64,000 nucleotides of DNA from Acinetobacter higginsii (lineage in GTDB: Bacteria; Pseudomonadota; Gammaproteobacteria; Pseudomonadales; Moraxellaceae), in assembly GCF_000369525.1 (NCBI RefSeq), contig NZ_KB850071.1, forward strand, positions 319,032-383,031. Reading direction: 5' to 3'. The notes under the pieces were generated by a model, which saw nothing but the letters and a program-made list of their open reading frames with translations, was not told where the DNA came from and ran no database searches. A program made the translations under genes and the position numbers. Shown one piece after another: positions 34,901-44,648 of the stretch; the first letter of the stretch is position 1, and each line of letters opens with the position of its first letter.

Positions 34901-35728
34901 TCACTTTTTTACTGCACTGATTTGAATATAACGCACTAATCCATCTTGGTAGAGTTTTCGGCACAACTTGGCAGTCATGTTTATTTTGAGTTGAGCCAAA
35001 TCAAACGCTGATTTTTCAATTTTCCGTGTTTCGATATATTCCGCAAAACCATTCAACACCGGCTCAGAAAAATCCTGAATTTGAATATCCGTAAAACCAT
35101 GCTGCGCTAAAGCCTGCCCTAGCTGCTGCTGATCCATCACATGCTGCCAATTCACATCCGCACTTTTTAACAGATAGCGATATTTTTGTTTTTGCAGAGC
35201 AGAACACTGTAGCCAATTTTCCGACCACATCAGGGTGTGAAATGCGATCCGACCTTTTGAATTTAAAACTGAAGATGCTGAATTGAGAAATGAATTTAAA
35301 TCACTGTGATAAGCCGCATCTATACACAGCACCACATCAAATGAATTCAAAAATTGCAGTGCTTTTAAATTCAAAAAAGATCCACAATGAATTTGAACCT
35401 GCGGTAATTGTTTTTGAATTCGTTTGGCACAATCAGGCTGCAACTCAACTGCACTGAGTTGTTGAATGTGATAATGCTGGGTCCAGTGCAACAAACTGGC
35501 ACCTTGTCCACAGCCTAGATCTAAAACATGATCTGTGGATTTCAGTTGAATCGATTGTGCAATTTGATCGGCCAGACTTTGGCAGGCCTGTGGATAACAA
35601 TGATGTTGGCCTTGCCAAAAACCTAAATTACTCCAAGCAAGCCATGCATCATCACCGAGCCGTTTGGCATCAATCGCATATTTATGCCCTATGACTTTTT
35701 CGATCAGCGCTTGCTTGAAGGTGGCCAT
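34901..35728 (-). CDS. SAM-dependent methyltransferase
   Basis: A 275-residue enzyme with motif I VLDLGCGQGASLLHW near 65-80, an acidic residue in LSAVELQPD, DVVLCIDAAYHSD, and GRIAFHTLMWSEN. It is a class I methyltransferase of the type that acts on lipids or small molecules. It begins two bases after the FAD oxidoreductase stop, so both are made from one transcript. The pair recalls lipid-modifying oxidoreductase/methyltransferase pairs, but the substrate is unknown. Confidence 0.75.
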   Translation of the reverse strand: MATFKQALIEKVIGHKYAIDAKRLGDDAWLAWSNLGFWQGQHHCYPQACQSLADQIAQSIQLKSTDHVLDLGCGQGASLLHWTQHYHIQQLSAVELQPDCAKRIQKQLPQVQIHCGSFLNLKALQFLNSFDVVLCIDAAYHSDLNSFLNSASSVLNSKGRIAFHTLMWSENWLQCSALQKQKYRYLLKSADVNWQHVMDQQQLGQALAQHGFTDIQIQDFSEPVLNGFAEYIETRKIEKSAFDLAQLKINMTAKLCRKLYQDGLVRYIQISAVKK

Positions 35729-35730
35729 GC

Positions 35731-37029
35731 TTAATAACCGAGTTCAGGCGCAACTTTGACTTTTGGTTTTAATCCCACAAATGGAACGGCGGCACCTAAG
35801 ATTTCAGAAATATGCATCGCAGAGGTCACAGCAGATTCTAAGATCGGCAAACCATCACACGACCATGAACCGCAATAGAATACTTTACGGTTTAAATCCA
35901 AATGACGTTGCTGAATTTGTTTATTCAGAGCGACCGTTTCTGAGTCAACCACCGCACGGGTAAGTTTCACCTTGGAAATGATTTTCTTCGGATCGATATC
36001 AATCACCGGACACCACGTCTGGAACACGGCATTTTTACCCACCAAGCTTGGTTCAATTGCATTGATCCATACGGTAAATTGCTGACGGGTAAATTTACGA
36101 TCCATCATATAGCTCAATACTGCCCAATCTTTACGGCGTTGTGGCATCACGATTGGATCGGTATGAATCACCAAATCACCTTGTTCAAAGCGGAATTTTT
36201 TCAGTAAGGCAATATCATCGGCAAATTGTGGCTGCTTGAGGAAATCTTCAATCACTGGGGTTGGTGTCGCAATCACCACACGATCAAATAACTGGCTTTC
36301 ACCCTGTGCATTTTCCACCAAAACTTTTTCGCCCTGCTCTTCAACTTTTTGAACAGGCGAACCACTATGAATTTCAATGCCTTCAATCAAGCGATTGACC
36401 AGTGCAGGCGTTCCGCCTTTCATTCGCAGTAAGGCTTCACCTTCCGTCAACTGACGGATAAATTCTAATAAAGGTTTGGCTGGCCATTCTCCAATGGTTT
36501 TAGGATGGCAAGTACAAATGGTATACAGCACTGGCATCACCGTACCATGCCAGAACACTTCCTCAATATGATATTGATTCATGAATTCAGCTAGTGTGAT
36601 GTCCTGATTATCTGATTTAAAAAATTGATGCACCGCTGTTTTCAGCTGCAACATGCCTTTGACCAAGCGCCAACCATATTGCTGAATGCCTTTGCGGTTA
36701 TTAATAATCGGGAAATTGCCAATACGGCTACGTGAAGTGGTGAGCCATGTATCTGTTTTATCTTCAAACAACCAACTGCAAGCCATAAAGGTACGGACAG
36801 GGAAAGTTTCTATGCCCAAGTAGCTTGCCAAACTTAAAGTATTTTGCCAAAGCTTTGGATTCATTACGCGTAGCGGGGCATCAATAATGCCACCATCAAA
36901 ATCAATACTATGACTATCCATGCCTCGCCCTGCGAGTGCTTCGAATATAGTTACCTTATGCCCTGCATCATGTAGGATTCTGGCTGAGGCAAGTCCTGCC
37001 ATTCCACTGCCAATAATTGCAATATCCAA
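35731..37029 (-). CDS. FAD-dependent oxidoreductase (amine-oxidase/desaturase fold)
   Basis: A 432-residue protein opening MDIAIIGSGMAGLASARIL, a GxGxxG dinucleotide-binding fold followed by Glu in VTIFEALAGRG. Later blocks include LLRMKGGTPALVNRLIEG, RVVIATPTPVIEDFL and the C-terminal FYCGSWSCDGLPILESAVTS that contacts FAD in this family. It belongs with flavin amine oxidases and phytoene-desaturase-like proteins. It heads an operon with the methyltransferase and probably the GFA gene. Substrate unknown. Confidence 0.8.
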   Translation of the reverse strand: MDIAIIGSGMAGLASARILHDAGHKVTIFEALAGRGMDSHSIDFDGGIIDAPLRVMNPKLWQNTLSLASYLGIETFPVRTFMACSWLFEDKTDTWLTTSRSRIGNFPIINNRKGIQQYGWRLVKGMLQLKTAVHQFFKSDNQDITLAEFMNQYHIEEVFWHGTVMPVLYTICTCHPKTIGEWPAKPLLEFIRQLTEGEALLRMKGGTPALVNRLIEGIEIHSGSPVQKVEEQGEKVLVENAQGESQLFDRVVIATPTPVIEDFLKQPQFADDIALLKKFRFEQGDLVIHTDPIVMPQRRKDWAVLSYMMDRKFTRQQFTVWINAIEPSLVGKNAVFQTWCPVIDIDPKKIISKVKLTRAVVDSETVALNKQIQQRHLDLNRKVFYCGSWSCDGLPILESAVTSAMHISEILGAAVPFVGLKPKVKVAPELGY

Positions 37030-37460
37030 AATTATGTCCCATCAGTTGATGATTTTTCTTGATTATGACCGATAGTTAAGCGAAACACGGTATTAAAAAA
37101 TACCAGATTGAAGGCTTCTGCCAGACTTTTGTCGTAATATCGTTGTTGGATTCTTGTTACATTTTATCACAAATTGCATTTCTATCTTAACATAATGAAA
37201 AAATTAGACTTATTACATTTTAGGACACAAAAACATACAGAACATTCTATATTTTTTCATTTTCAGTGTTTTATAGCCTTTGCAAAGCCCAATATTAGTG
37301 CTATTTTTATTAAACAATAACGAGAACAAAGTCACATAACAAGCTGAATAATTATAAGTGACATAATATTAAAAAATCAATAGAGGACCCTTACAGCGAA
37401 AGCCTATCACTCTAACGGAGTGATAGGCTTTCTTATATAAACAACTGATTTAACTTGCAA
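37030..37460. other. Intergenic region with a long terminator
   Basis: About 430 bases of AT-rich sequence between the oxidoreductase start and the pirin gene. It contains the promoter region of the oxidoreductase operon and the 15-bp hairpin at 37,398. No open frame of note is seen. Confidence 0.6.
37398..37432. terminator. 15-bp perfect terminator hairpin
   Basis: GAAAGCCTATCACTC and its exact complement flank a five-base loop. It lies downstream of the pirin gene (minus strand). Neither side has a long T-run, so its direction is uncertain. Confidence 0.7.
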
Positions 37461-38327
37461 TTAAGCTTGCATTGAACCAAATTTACCACTATTGAAATCA
37501 CGAACGGCTTCAACGATTTCCGCTTTGCTATTCATGACAAAAGGTCCATAACCTTCAATCGGTTCATTCAGTGGCTGCCCAGTCAAAATCAGGAATTTAC
37601 TGTCTTGTTCGGCCTTGATGCTAAAGTCAATTTCTTCACGGCTCAGCACCACCAAACTCGGTGCTTCTATGCTTTGGTTCTCATTTAAGACCACCTGACC
37701 AGAGAGCAATACCAACAATGCGGTATGGCCTTCGGTCGCATAAAAAGTATGTTGCTGATCTTTTACAATCGTACCATCCCAGACATTGACTGGACTAAAG
37801 GTGGTTGCTGCACCTGCGGTGTCTTGGTATTGACCTGCAATCACTCGCATTTCACTACCCGCATCATCCAATTTAATGTGCTGAATTTGATCGGCTTCAA
37901 TGGCTTGATATTTTGCTGGCGTCATTTTGGAATGCGCTGGCAAATTAACCCACAACTGAACCATTTCAAACAAACCACCTTGATGGGCAAACTCAGGCGA
38001 ATGGAACTCTTGATGCAAGATACCACCACCTGCGGTCATCCATTGCACATCACCAGCTTTGATGGTTCCGCCACCGCCACTTGAGTCTTTATGCGTCACT
38101 TCACCTTGATAAGCAATGGTCACGGTCTCAAAGCCACGATGTGGATGCGAACCGACACCATGTTGTGCTGTGGTTGGGTCAAAACGGTATGGTGCAGCAT
38201 AGTCCAATAAAAGGAATGGGCTGAGGCTTTGGCCTAAACGGTCATAGGAAAACAAGTTATACACTGGGAAACCATCACCGACCCAGTGCATGTGTTTATT
38301 TTGATACACACCCAGAATTCTTTTCAT
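37461..38327 (-). CDS. Pirin family protein
   Basis: A 288-residue bicupin. The N-terminal cupin shows HPHRGFETVTIAYQGEVTHKD with metal-binding His residues and GDVQWMTAGGGILHQE, the classical pirin motif. The C-terminal cupin ends FVMNSKAEIVEAVRDF. Bacterial pirins bind iron and several have quercetinase activity or affect central metabolism. It is divergent from the isochorismatase-like hydrolase. The two genes often respond together in Acinetobacter, but that link is inferred. Confidence 0.9.
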   Translation of the reverse strand: MKRILGVYQNKHMHWVGDGFPVYNLFSYDRLGQSLSPFLLLDYAAPYRFDPTTAQHGVGSHPHRGFETVTIAYQGEVTHKDSSGGGGTIKAGDVQWMTAGGGILHQEFHSPEFAHQGGLFEMVQLWVNLPAHSKMTPAKYQAIEADQIQHIKLDDAGSEMRVIAGQYQDTAGAATTFSPVNVWDGTIVKDQQHTFYATEGHTALLVLLSGQVVLNENQSIEAPSLVVLSREEIDFSIKAEQDSKFLILTGQPLNEPIEGYGPFVMNSKAEIVEAVRDFNSGKFGSMQA

Positions 38328-38612
38328 TTGGTTTCTCCTATAGAGTAGAAGTTCTGTTCTTGGGATCTATTTTACGCCTCAAGCAGGTGTGCTTATAGCC
38401 TCAGAATGGCAACACATTATTCTACATATAGGACAATTGAAAATTAAAAAACGAATCAATCCCTAAACATTATCAATCATCCTATTTTTGATATTGTTTA
38501 TCTCATTTTTTGCGCTTCATCTACATGAAAAATTTAACTAGCATAATTTCAAGCACGACGGAAATTCACTTTCTTTTCCGTGTTCTTTTTACAAAAACAT
38601 GAGGATACAACA

Positions 38613-39239
38613 ATGGCTAAAGATTATATTCGCCTAGACAAAGACAACGCAGCGGTACTTTTGGTCGACCACCAAGCTGGCCTCCTTTCATTGGTTCGGG
38701 ATATTGATCCAGACAAATTTAAAAACAATGTTTTGGCATTGGCAGATGCCGCAAAATACTTCAACTTACCAACAATTCTCACCACCAGCTTTGAAAATGG
38801 CCCAAATGGTCCACTGGTCCCTGAACTGAAAGAACTGTTCCCAGATGCCCCTTATATCGCTCGTCCAGGCCAAATCAATGCTTGGGACAATGAAGACTTT
38901 GTTAAAGCGGTCAAAGCTACAGGTAAAAAACAATTGATTATTGCTGGTGTGGTCACGGAAGTCTGTGTCGCATTCCCAGCCCTGTCTGCACTAGCAGAAG
39001 ACTTCGAAGTATTTGTGATTACCGATGCGTCAGGTACCTTTAATGCGCTCACTCGCGATGCGGCATGGGATCGTATGTCACAAGCAGGTGCACAGCTGAT
39101 GACTTGGTTTGGTATGGCTTGTGAACTTCACCGTGACTGGCGCAATGATATCGAAGGCTTAGGCGCTTTATTCTCGAATCATATTCCTGATTATCGCAAC
39201 TTGATGACCAGTTATTTCACCAATACTGCAGAAAAATAA
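38613..39239 (+). CDS. Isochorismatase-like cysteine hydrolase (YcaC type)
   Basis: A 208-residue enzyme started at the ATG at 38613 (MAKDYIRLDKDN) behind GAGGATA; a frame opens at 38580 without a ribosome site. Catalytic triad candidates are the Asp in VLLVDHQAGLLS, a Lys in the TGKKQLIIAG strand and the Cys in GVVTEVCVAFPAL. This fits the YcaC-like subgroup, whose physiological substrate is not settled. A LysR regulator gene follows on the same strand. Confidence 0.85.
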   Translation: MAKDYIRLDKDNAAVLLVDHQAGLLSLVRDIDPDKFKNNVLALADAAKYFNLPTILTTSFENGPNGPLVPELKELFPDAPYIARPGQINAWDNEDFVKAVKATGKKQLIIAGVVTEVCVAFPALSALAEDFEVFVITDASGTFNALTRDAAWDRMSQAGAQLMTWFGMACELHRDWRNDIEGLGALFSNHIPDYRNLMTSYFTNTAEK

Positions 39240-39308
39240 ACCGTCATATCAAGATTAGGAGAGTTAATGCTATCCTAATCTTGTCATATTTATCGGATTC
39301 GCTTTGCC

Positions 39309-40235
39309 TTGATCAACTCATTTGATGACTTTCATTATTTCTATTTGGTGGTGAAACACGGCGGATTTAGTGCAGCCAGCGAAGCTGAGAACATCAGCAA
39401 ATCCAAGCTCAGCCGTCGCATCATTGAACTTGAACATAAATTTAATGTCAGCTTGATTCAACGCACTACCCGTCATTTTAAAGTCACGGATTTAGGCCAA
39501 GAGTTTTATGAAGAATGCTGCAAAGTGATTGCACAGGTCGAATGTGCCGAGAATGTCCTACTCAAGCAGAAAAATGAACCGCAAGGCATGGTCAAAATCA
39601 GTTGCCCACCGTTAATGATGCATTTCCAGATTCGGAAATTACTCAATCAGTTTTTAAAAGCCTATCCCAAAGTTGAAATCTCTTTAGAGCTCACTAGCCG
39701 TCGTGTCGATGTGCTACATGATGATATTGATATCGCGATCCGTACCAGTTTTGAACCCAATCAAGATTCCAGTCTCATTGTCCGCGATGTGATTCGAACC
39801 GAGCATTGTCTGGTGGCAGCACCAGAATTACTACAAGACAGAACCATTCAGCATTATTCAGAATTACAGCACTATCCGAGCGTGGCCTTGGGTATTCAAA
39901 AACATCAATATTATTGGCATTTATGTCATGTTCACAGTGATGAAAGCGTGGATGTACCTTATCAACCGCGGGTCAAAAGCAATGATTTGGCTGGGGTTTA
40001 TTATGCGGTCCATGATGGTTTAGGCATTGCAGATCTACCTTATCTCACGGTGCAAGCGGATATCCAAAAAGGTAAACTGATTCACCTATTACCCGAATGG
40101 AAGTCCAATCGGGGCACCGTACAGTTAGTCTATGCCTCGCGCAAAGGTCAACGCTTGGTGGTGGAAAAGCTGATCGAGACCCTGATGGAAGGCCTGAGAG
40201 AATTGGCAAAAACTGACAGTGGCTATTCTTTATAG
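39309..40235 (+). CDS. LysR-type transcriptional regulator
   Basis: A 308-residue LTTR that begins with a TTG codon at 39309. Residues 5-65 form the HTH (FDDFHYFYLVVKHGGFSAAS, KSKLSRRIIELE, RTTRHFKVTDLG). The rest is the substrate-binding domain (DIDIAIRTSFEP, DLAGVYYAVHDGLGIADLP). It lies 69 bases after the hydrolase gene and probably regulates that gene and the divergent pirin. A strong shared terminator follows. Confidence 0.85.
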   Translation: MINSFDDFHYFYLVVKHGGFSAASEAENISKSKLSRRIIELEHKFNVSLIQRTTRHFKVTDLGQEFYEECCKVIAQVECAENVLLKQKNEPQGMVKISCPPLMMHFQIRKLLNQFLKAYPKVEISLELTSRRVDVLHDDIDIAIRTSFEPNQDSSLIVRDVIRTEHCLVAAPELLQDRTIQHYSELQHYPSVALGIQKHQYYWHLCHVHSDESVDVPYQPRVKSNDLAGVYYAVHDGLGIADLPYLTVQADIQKGKLIHLLPEWKSNRGTVQLVYASRKGQRLVVEKLIETLMEGLRELAKTDSGYSL

Positions 40236-40350
40236 TCGCGTTTTAATAGAGAATTCAATTCTCTTGTTCCGATTCGGCAATTTTTTCACGCATAGCCAAT
40301 CATAAATGATCACCAAACCATAAAGGTCAGCGAAAGCTAGCACAGCAATA

Positions 40351-40384
40351 AAAAAGGCATAAAACTCAGTTTTATGCCTTTTTT
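40351..40384. terminator. Bidirectional terminator between lysR and ssb
   Basis: AAAAAGGCATAAAA and TTTTATGCCTTTTT flank a CTCAG loop. A and T tracts on both sides serve the convergent lysR and ssb genes. Confidence 0.9.
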
Positions 40385-40401
40385 ATGTCTGTTACTTCGA
40401 T

Positions 40402-40998
40402 CTAGAACGGTAAATCATCGTCTAAATCAGCAGGTGCTGCCGCAGCAGGTTGAGGTGCTGCTTTTGGTGTATTAAAACCATTGCCTGCTTGTGGGCTACC
40501 TGCATAATTACCTTGCTGGCTGCCGCCATTAAAGCCGCCGCCTTGACCATAACCACCTTGGTTGTTGTTATTGTTATAGCCCGTATTTTGGTAACTGCCA
40601 CCTTGGTTATTATTGTTGTTAAAACGGGGTTGGTTAAAATCACCACCGCTCTGCTCGCCTTGTTGACGGCTATCCAGCATCTGCATTTGATCGCCACGAA
40701 TTTCAGTGCTGTAACGCTCTTGACCATTTTGGTCTGTCCATTGACGGGTACGCAATGAACCTTCGATATACACTTTTGAGCCTTTACGGAGATACTGTTG
40801 TGCAATTTCACCTAAACGGTTATGTAACACGATACGGTGCCATTCTGTTTGCTCTTTACGCTCACCTGTACTTTTGTCCATCCACGATTCACTTGTCGCA
40901 ATCGAGAATTGAGTTAATGATCCACCATTTGGAAAAGTTTTTGTTTCCGGATCTTTACCTAAAGTACCTACTAAAATAACTTTATTCACACCACGCAT
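40402..40998 (-). CDS. ssb: Single-stranded DNA-binding protein
   Basis: A 198-residue SSB. Residues 1-110 are the OB fold ([49 protein letters not shown]). A Gly/Asn/Gln-rich linker follows ([23 protein letters not shown]), then an Ala/Pro tract and the acidic tail DDDLPF. The tail recruits RecO, RecQ, PriA and other partners. It lies 51 bases after the MFS gene on the same strand. Standard core gene. Confidence 0.98.
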   Translation of the reverse strand: MRGVNKVILVGTLGKDPETKTFPNGGSLTQFSIATSESWMDKSTGERKEQTEWHRIVLHNRLGEIAQQYLRKGSKVYIEGSLRTRQWTDQNGQERYSTEIRGDQMQMLDSRQQGEQSGGDFNQPRFNNNNNQGGSYQNTGYNNNNNQGGYGQGGGFNGGSQQGNYAGSPQAGNGFNTPKAAPQPAAAAPADLDDDLPF

Positions 40999-41049
40999 TA
41001 GCTGTCTTCATCCTATATATTTCTACGTTTTACTTTATAAGAGTTATGA

Positions 41050-42411
41050 TTAAATGGCTACCTCTTTGCCAATCAAGTGCGTTAAATCTTGTCGCCCAGC
41101 ATCATCAATGCACTGTTTATCGACTTTAATATACGCAACTTGCTGTTCTGGCATCACCACGACTTCTTCAATACCACGAATCGCCAACAGTTTTGAAGTC
41201 CATTCATCTGTTTGTATCGCCTGAGGTAAAGGCAACACAATGGAAGATAAATATCTCGGCTGAGCCAGACCAAAACTAATTAGCAGCCATATTATAGCAA
41301 TCCCCGTAAGCACACTCCACCCGAGCGCAGTATTCTGTAACATCAAAAGCTGCCCACCCAAGGTCCCGCCAAAGAAGGCACCCAAGAACTGGCTACTGGC
41401 ATTGACGCCCATCGCAGTGGCTTTGGATTGGATCGGAGCTGCTTTGGATAACCAAGAGGGTAATAAGGCTTCCATGACATTGAAGGCGACAAAGAATAAA
41501 CCGAGTCCTGCCAGCAATACATATTTAGACTCATAACCAAAGATTAGAATCAGCAAACCGCCGATAAGCCCTGCAATCGCAGTAAGAAAAATGCCGCGCA
41601 TTTTGCGATATTTTTCCGCGATGATAATGCTTGGAAAGGCAAAAAACAGGCTGATTACCAATAATGGTAAATAGACTAAGCCATGCTTTGCTAAAGGAAT
41701 TCCAGCATATTCAATCAACTGTGAAGGCACATAAATAAACATCGCAGTCAACAATAAATGCAGTGCAAAGACTGAGACATGCAGACGATTCAACTCGCCC
41801 ATTTGGATGACTTGCTTGAGCTGATTCAGATAACCTTGCTGATAGTTGCGATGGTGTCGCGTGACTTTAGGGACCAGCAAGAGCATTACAATTGCAGCCA
41901 AACCCATAATCGTGGTCACAAAGAATAGACCTGAAATACCCACCAAGCTAGTCAGCCACGGCCCTAAGCTAAAGGCCACCACAAAAGACAGGCCAATACT
42001 CATGCCCATTGCGGCCATGGCTTTGGTCCGCTGTTCTTCACGGGTGACATCAGCCAGTAATGCCATCACCACCGCTGAAACTGCACCTGCACCTGCGATG
42101 GCACGACCAATAATCACGCCATAAATCGTGTCGGATAAACCTGCGATTGCACCACCAATTGCAAACAACAATAAGCCCAAAACAACCAAAGGTTTACGAC
42201 TAAAGCGATCGGCCAATAAGCTAAACGGAATCTGTAAAATTGCTTGGGTTAAGCCATAGACCCCAACCGCAAGACCAATTAAGGCTGGTGTAGCGTATTG
42301 ATAGGATTGTCCTGCGACTGAAAACACAGGAATAATCATGAACAAGCCCAACATGCGCAAGGCAAAAATGCTACTTAAGGCAAAGGTTGAACGACGTTCT
42401 AAAGCATTCAT
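41050..42411 (-). CDS. MFS transporter
   Basis: A 453-residue major facilitator with 12 predicted membrane segments in 1-390 and a cytoplasmic C-terminal domain of about 60 residues (LLAIRGIEEVVVMPEQQVAY, a ferredoxin-like fold). The loop-2 signature LLADRFSRKPLVVLG lies near 63-77. This type with a small C-terminal domain is the YajR-like group of drug/proton antiporters. It sits immediately upstream of ssb. The substrate is not known. Confidence 0.85.
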   Translation of the reverse strand: MNALERRSTFALSSIFALRMLGLFMIIPVFSVAGQSYQYATPALIGLAVGVYGLTQAILQIPFSLLADRFSRKPLVVLGLLLFAIGGAIAGLSDTIYGVIIGRAIAGAGAVSAVVMALLADVTREEQRTKAMAAMGMSIGLSFVVAFSLGPWLTSLVGISGLFFVTTIMGLAAIVMLLLVPKVTRHHRNYQQGYLNQLKQVIQMGELNRLHVSVFALHLLLTAMFIYVPSQLIEYAGIPLAKHGLVYLPLLVISLFFAFPSIIIAEKYRKMRGIFLTAIAGLIGGLLILIFGYESKYVLLAGLGLFFVAFNVMEALLPSWLSKAAPIQSKATAMGVNASSQFLGAFFGGTLGGQLLMLQNTALGWSVLTGIAIIWLLISFGLAQPRYLSSIVLPLPQAIQTDEWTSKLLAIRGIEEVVVMPEQQVAYIKVDKQCIDDAGRQDLTHLIGKEVAI

Positions 42412-42511
42412 TGTTGATAAGACACTATAACTGGCTCAGCGAATTATAAGCCATTCGCCTACAAAGGTTGTAAGTTAGATCATGAAAAACACAATCTTTC
42501 TGCAGAGAAAA

Positions 42512-42540
42512 AATAAAGGAGCGATGTTCGCTCCTTTATT
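42512..42540 (-). terminator. Terminator of the DUF475 gene
   Basis: The minus strand reads AATAAAGGAGCG-AACAT-CGCTCCTTTATT followed by TTTTCTC. It is a 12-bp perfect stem. Confidence 0.9.
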
Positions 42541-42569
42541 TACACTAGCTGATCAAGCTGAAAACAAGC

Positions 42570-43670
42570 TTAAGAGGCTTGTTGTTCTCGCTTGCTATAC
42601 TGAATCGAAGCCAACACCGCCCATACAATAAAGGCCACACCGATCAGACCCGTAACCACTTCAGGTACATGTAAGCCTGTACCGCTGGCAATCATAATAA
42701 ATGCCAGTGCGCCAATTGCATAATGCGCACCATGCTCTAAGTAGATATACGCATCCAAAGTGCCTTTTTCCACCAGATAAATGGTCATTGAACGGACAAA
42801 GATCGCACCGATTGCTAGACCCAGCATGATGATCACCACATCACTGGTAATCGCAAATGCACCAATCACTCCATCAAAACTGAAGGATGCATCTAGCACT
42901 TCAAGATAGAGGAAACCACCAAAACCGGCTTTTACCACACCCGAAGCTGCACCACTTGAGTCATGGCCAATGGCATTGCCATTTTCATCAATCTCAGGCT
43001 CGCCACCCAATAAATGACTCAAGACCTGTACACCAATATACACCACGATGCCCCAGATTCCGGCCATGGTCACAGCCAAACGAGCAGACTCATCAACATT
43101 CGCCGCCATGATGATCATCGCAATCAAAGCCAAGAATACCGACATGGCAGGCACGTTAGCCAAATGGGCCAATTTCGCTTCCAACCATTTAAACCAATGG
43201 GTTTCTTTACCATCGTCAAAGAAGAAGTTGAGGAATACCATCAATAAGAAGGTACCACCAAAGGCTGAAATTTCAGCATGATGGGCCATTAAGCGTTCTG
43301 AATAAGTCTTCGGATCATTCAGGGCCATTTTAGCAACTTCAACCATGCCCATATCGGCGGTTACCGCGACAATCACCACAGGGAAGATTAAACGCATCCC
43401 AAATACGGCAATCAGAATACCCACGGTCAAGAAGATCATTTTCCAGAAATGATCCCAACCACGCAGTACTGAGGCATTCACCACCGCATTATCGAAAGAA
43501 AGAGACACTTCCATCACCGCTAGAATGGCAGTAATGGTCAGTGCTTTTAGCATGGTGGCAACACCCGCTTCAGGGCCATGCGTATAGCCCCAGTAAGCCG
43601 AAAGTGCTAAACACACAATCGTAAAAAATATTGAGAACCGGAAATGCTTCATGAGCAGCCTTTTATCCAA
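42570..43670 (-). CDS. DUF475 membrane protein (TerC-like)
   Basis: A 366-residue integral membrane protein with about nine hydrophobic segments. It carries EVSLSFDNAVVNASVLRGW near 55-73 and VLDASFSFDGVIGAFAIT near 250-270, the SFDNAVVNA/SFDGVIGA repeats of DUF475. These repeats with conserved Asp and Asn resemble the metal-binding pairs of TerC proteins, so a metal-ion transport role (for example manganese) is possible but unproven. Confidence 0.85.
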   Translation of the reverse strand: MDKRLLMKHFRFSIFFTIVCLALSAYWGYTHGPEAGVATMLKALTITAILAVMEVSLSFDNAVVNASVLRGWDHFWKMIFLTVGILIAVFGMRLIFPVVIVAVTADMGMVEVAKMALNDPKTYSERLMAHHAEISAFGGTFLLMVFLNFFFDDGKETHWFKWLEAKLAHLANVPAMSVFLALIAMIIMAANVDESARLAVTMAGIWGIVVYIGVQVLSHLLGGEPEIDENGNAIGHDSSGAASGVVKAGFGGFLYLEVLDASFSFDGVIGAFAITSDVVIIMLGLAIGAIFVRSMTIYLVEKGTLDAYIYLEHGAHYAIGALAFIMIASGTGLHVPEVVTGLIGVAFIVWAVLASIQYSKREQQAS

Positions 43671-43821
43671 ATGTAGAGTGATAAAAATGTGCTTATTGTA
43701 GGCGAGTTTTGACCCAAAAAGAGAAAAGATTGTTGGACTTGTTTTGGCAAAAAACCATCCAGACCAGACTCTGCTATAGTACGAACAGATTTATTTTCGT
43801 GTTTTAAACAGGTTCAAATCC

Positions 43822-44496
43822 ATGACGTTTTCTCAAGAAGTTTGGCAACGTAATCAAGATTTATATCAAAAAATATTAGCGCTTCCGTTTAATCAAGAAC
43901 TTGCAGCGGGCACACTCGATCGTTCAGCCTTTTGTCATTATGTGATTCAAGATGCACATTACTTATTGGCCTATGGACGTGCCCTTGCTGTGGCTGCCGC
44001 AAAAGCTTATGAAGCTGATGATGTGATTCAATTTTCTGAAGCAGCAAAAATCGCCATTATTGTGGAACGCAGCTTGCACAGTGACTTTATGCAGGAATTT
44101 GAGATCAGCAAAACCGAATTTGAAAGCACACCGCTGACTTTGGCCTGCCATCATTACACCTCATTCTTGACGGCAACGGCATGGTCGGAAAGCTATCCAG
44201 TGATTTTAGCGGCCTTACTGCCATGTTTCTGGATTTATGCCGAAGTGGGTAAAGATATCGTCAGTCAATCGGTTGCCAACAATCCTTACCAAGCATGGAT
44301 CGATACCTATGCAGGGGAGGAATTTAATACCGCGGTGCGCAATGTGATTGCGACGGTTGATAAAGTGGCGGCCCGTTGTGATGAAGATACCTTAGCCAAA
44401 ATGCATGCAGCCTATAGCATGGGTGCAAAACTGGAGTGGTTGTTCTGGGACAGCGCCTATCAACAACGTCAATGGTTAGGGTTGGATCAAGCTTAA
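43822..44496 (+). CDS. tenA: TenA family aminopyrimidine aminohydrolase (thiaminase II)
   Basis: A 224-residue all-helical protein. It carries HYVIQDAHYLLAYGRAL near 39-55, VERSLHSDF near 81-89 and ALLPCFWIYAEVGKD with Cys135, the position of the catalytic Cys in TenA. An E in the AGEEFN region near 165 and the terminal EWLFWDSAY (E near 212) complete the site. TenA salvages thiamin breakdown products by removing the amino group of aminopyrimidines. It is a single-gene unit. Confidence 0.9.
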   Translation: MTFSQEVWQRNQDLYQKILALPFNQELAAGTLDRSAFCHYVIQDAHYLLAYGRALAVAAAKAYEADDVIQFSEAAKIAIIVERSLHSDFMQEFEISKTEFESTPLTLACHHYTSFLTATAWSESYPVILAALLPCFWIYAEVGKDIVSQSVANNPYQAWIDTYAGEEFNTAVRNVIATVDKVAARCDEDTLAKMHAAYSMGAKLEWLFWDSAYQQRQWLGLDQA

Positions 44497-44530
44497 ACAG
44501 CTTCTCTCTGTATTTTCTATAGACATAAAA

Positions 44531-44550
44531 AAGCCCCAATTAAGGGGCTT
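44531..44550 (-). terminator. Terminator of the DUF1304 gene
   Basis: AAGCCCC-TTAATT-GGGGCTT on the minus strand is followed by TTTTTATG. It lies between the convergent tenA and DUF1304 genes. Confidence 0.8.
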
Positions 44551-44554
44551 AGTC

Positions 44555-44577
44555 GTATATCGTATCGTCCGATATAC
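44555..44577. repeat. 8-bp perfect inverted repeat
   Basis: GTATATCG and CGATATAC flank a seven-base loop just beside the terminator. No T-tract follows, so it may be a second stem in the tenA 3' end or a protein site. Confidence 0.4.
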
Positions 44578-44648
44578 TGTATGAGGCTCATCTCAAACTG
44601 AGTGCATTAAAGCATAAATCAGTTTAAATGCCTACTTTTATTGCTGGG

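Noticed and set aside
37398..37432. CRISPR or REP-type repeat
   Set aside because: The hairpin occurs once only and has no repeat partners; it is a terminator.
40450..40758. Long plus-strand frame opposite ssb
   Set aside because: It is the antisense of the repetitive Gly/Asn linker codons of ssb and has no ribosome site.
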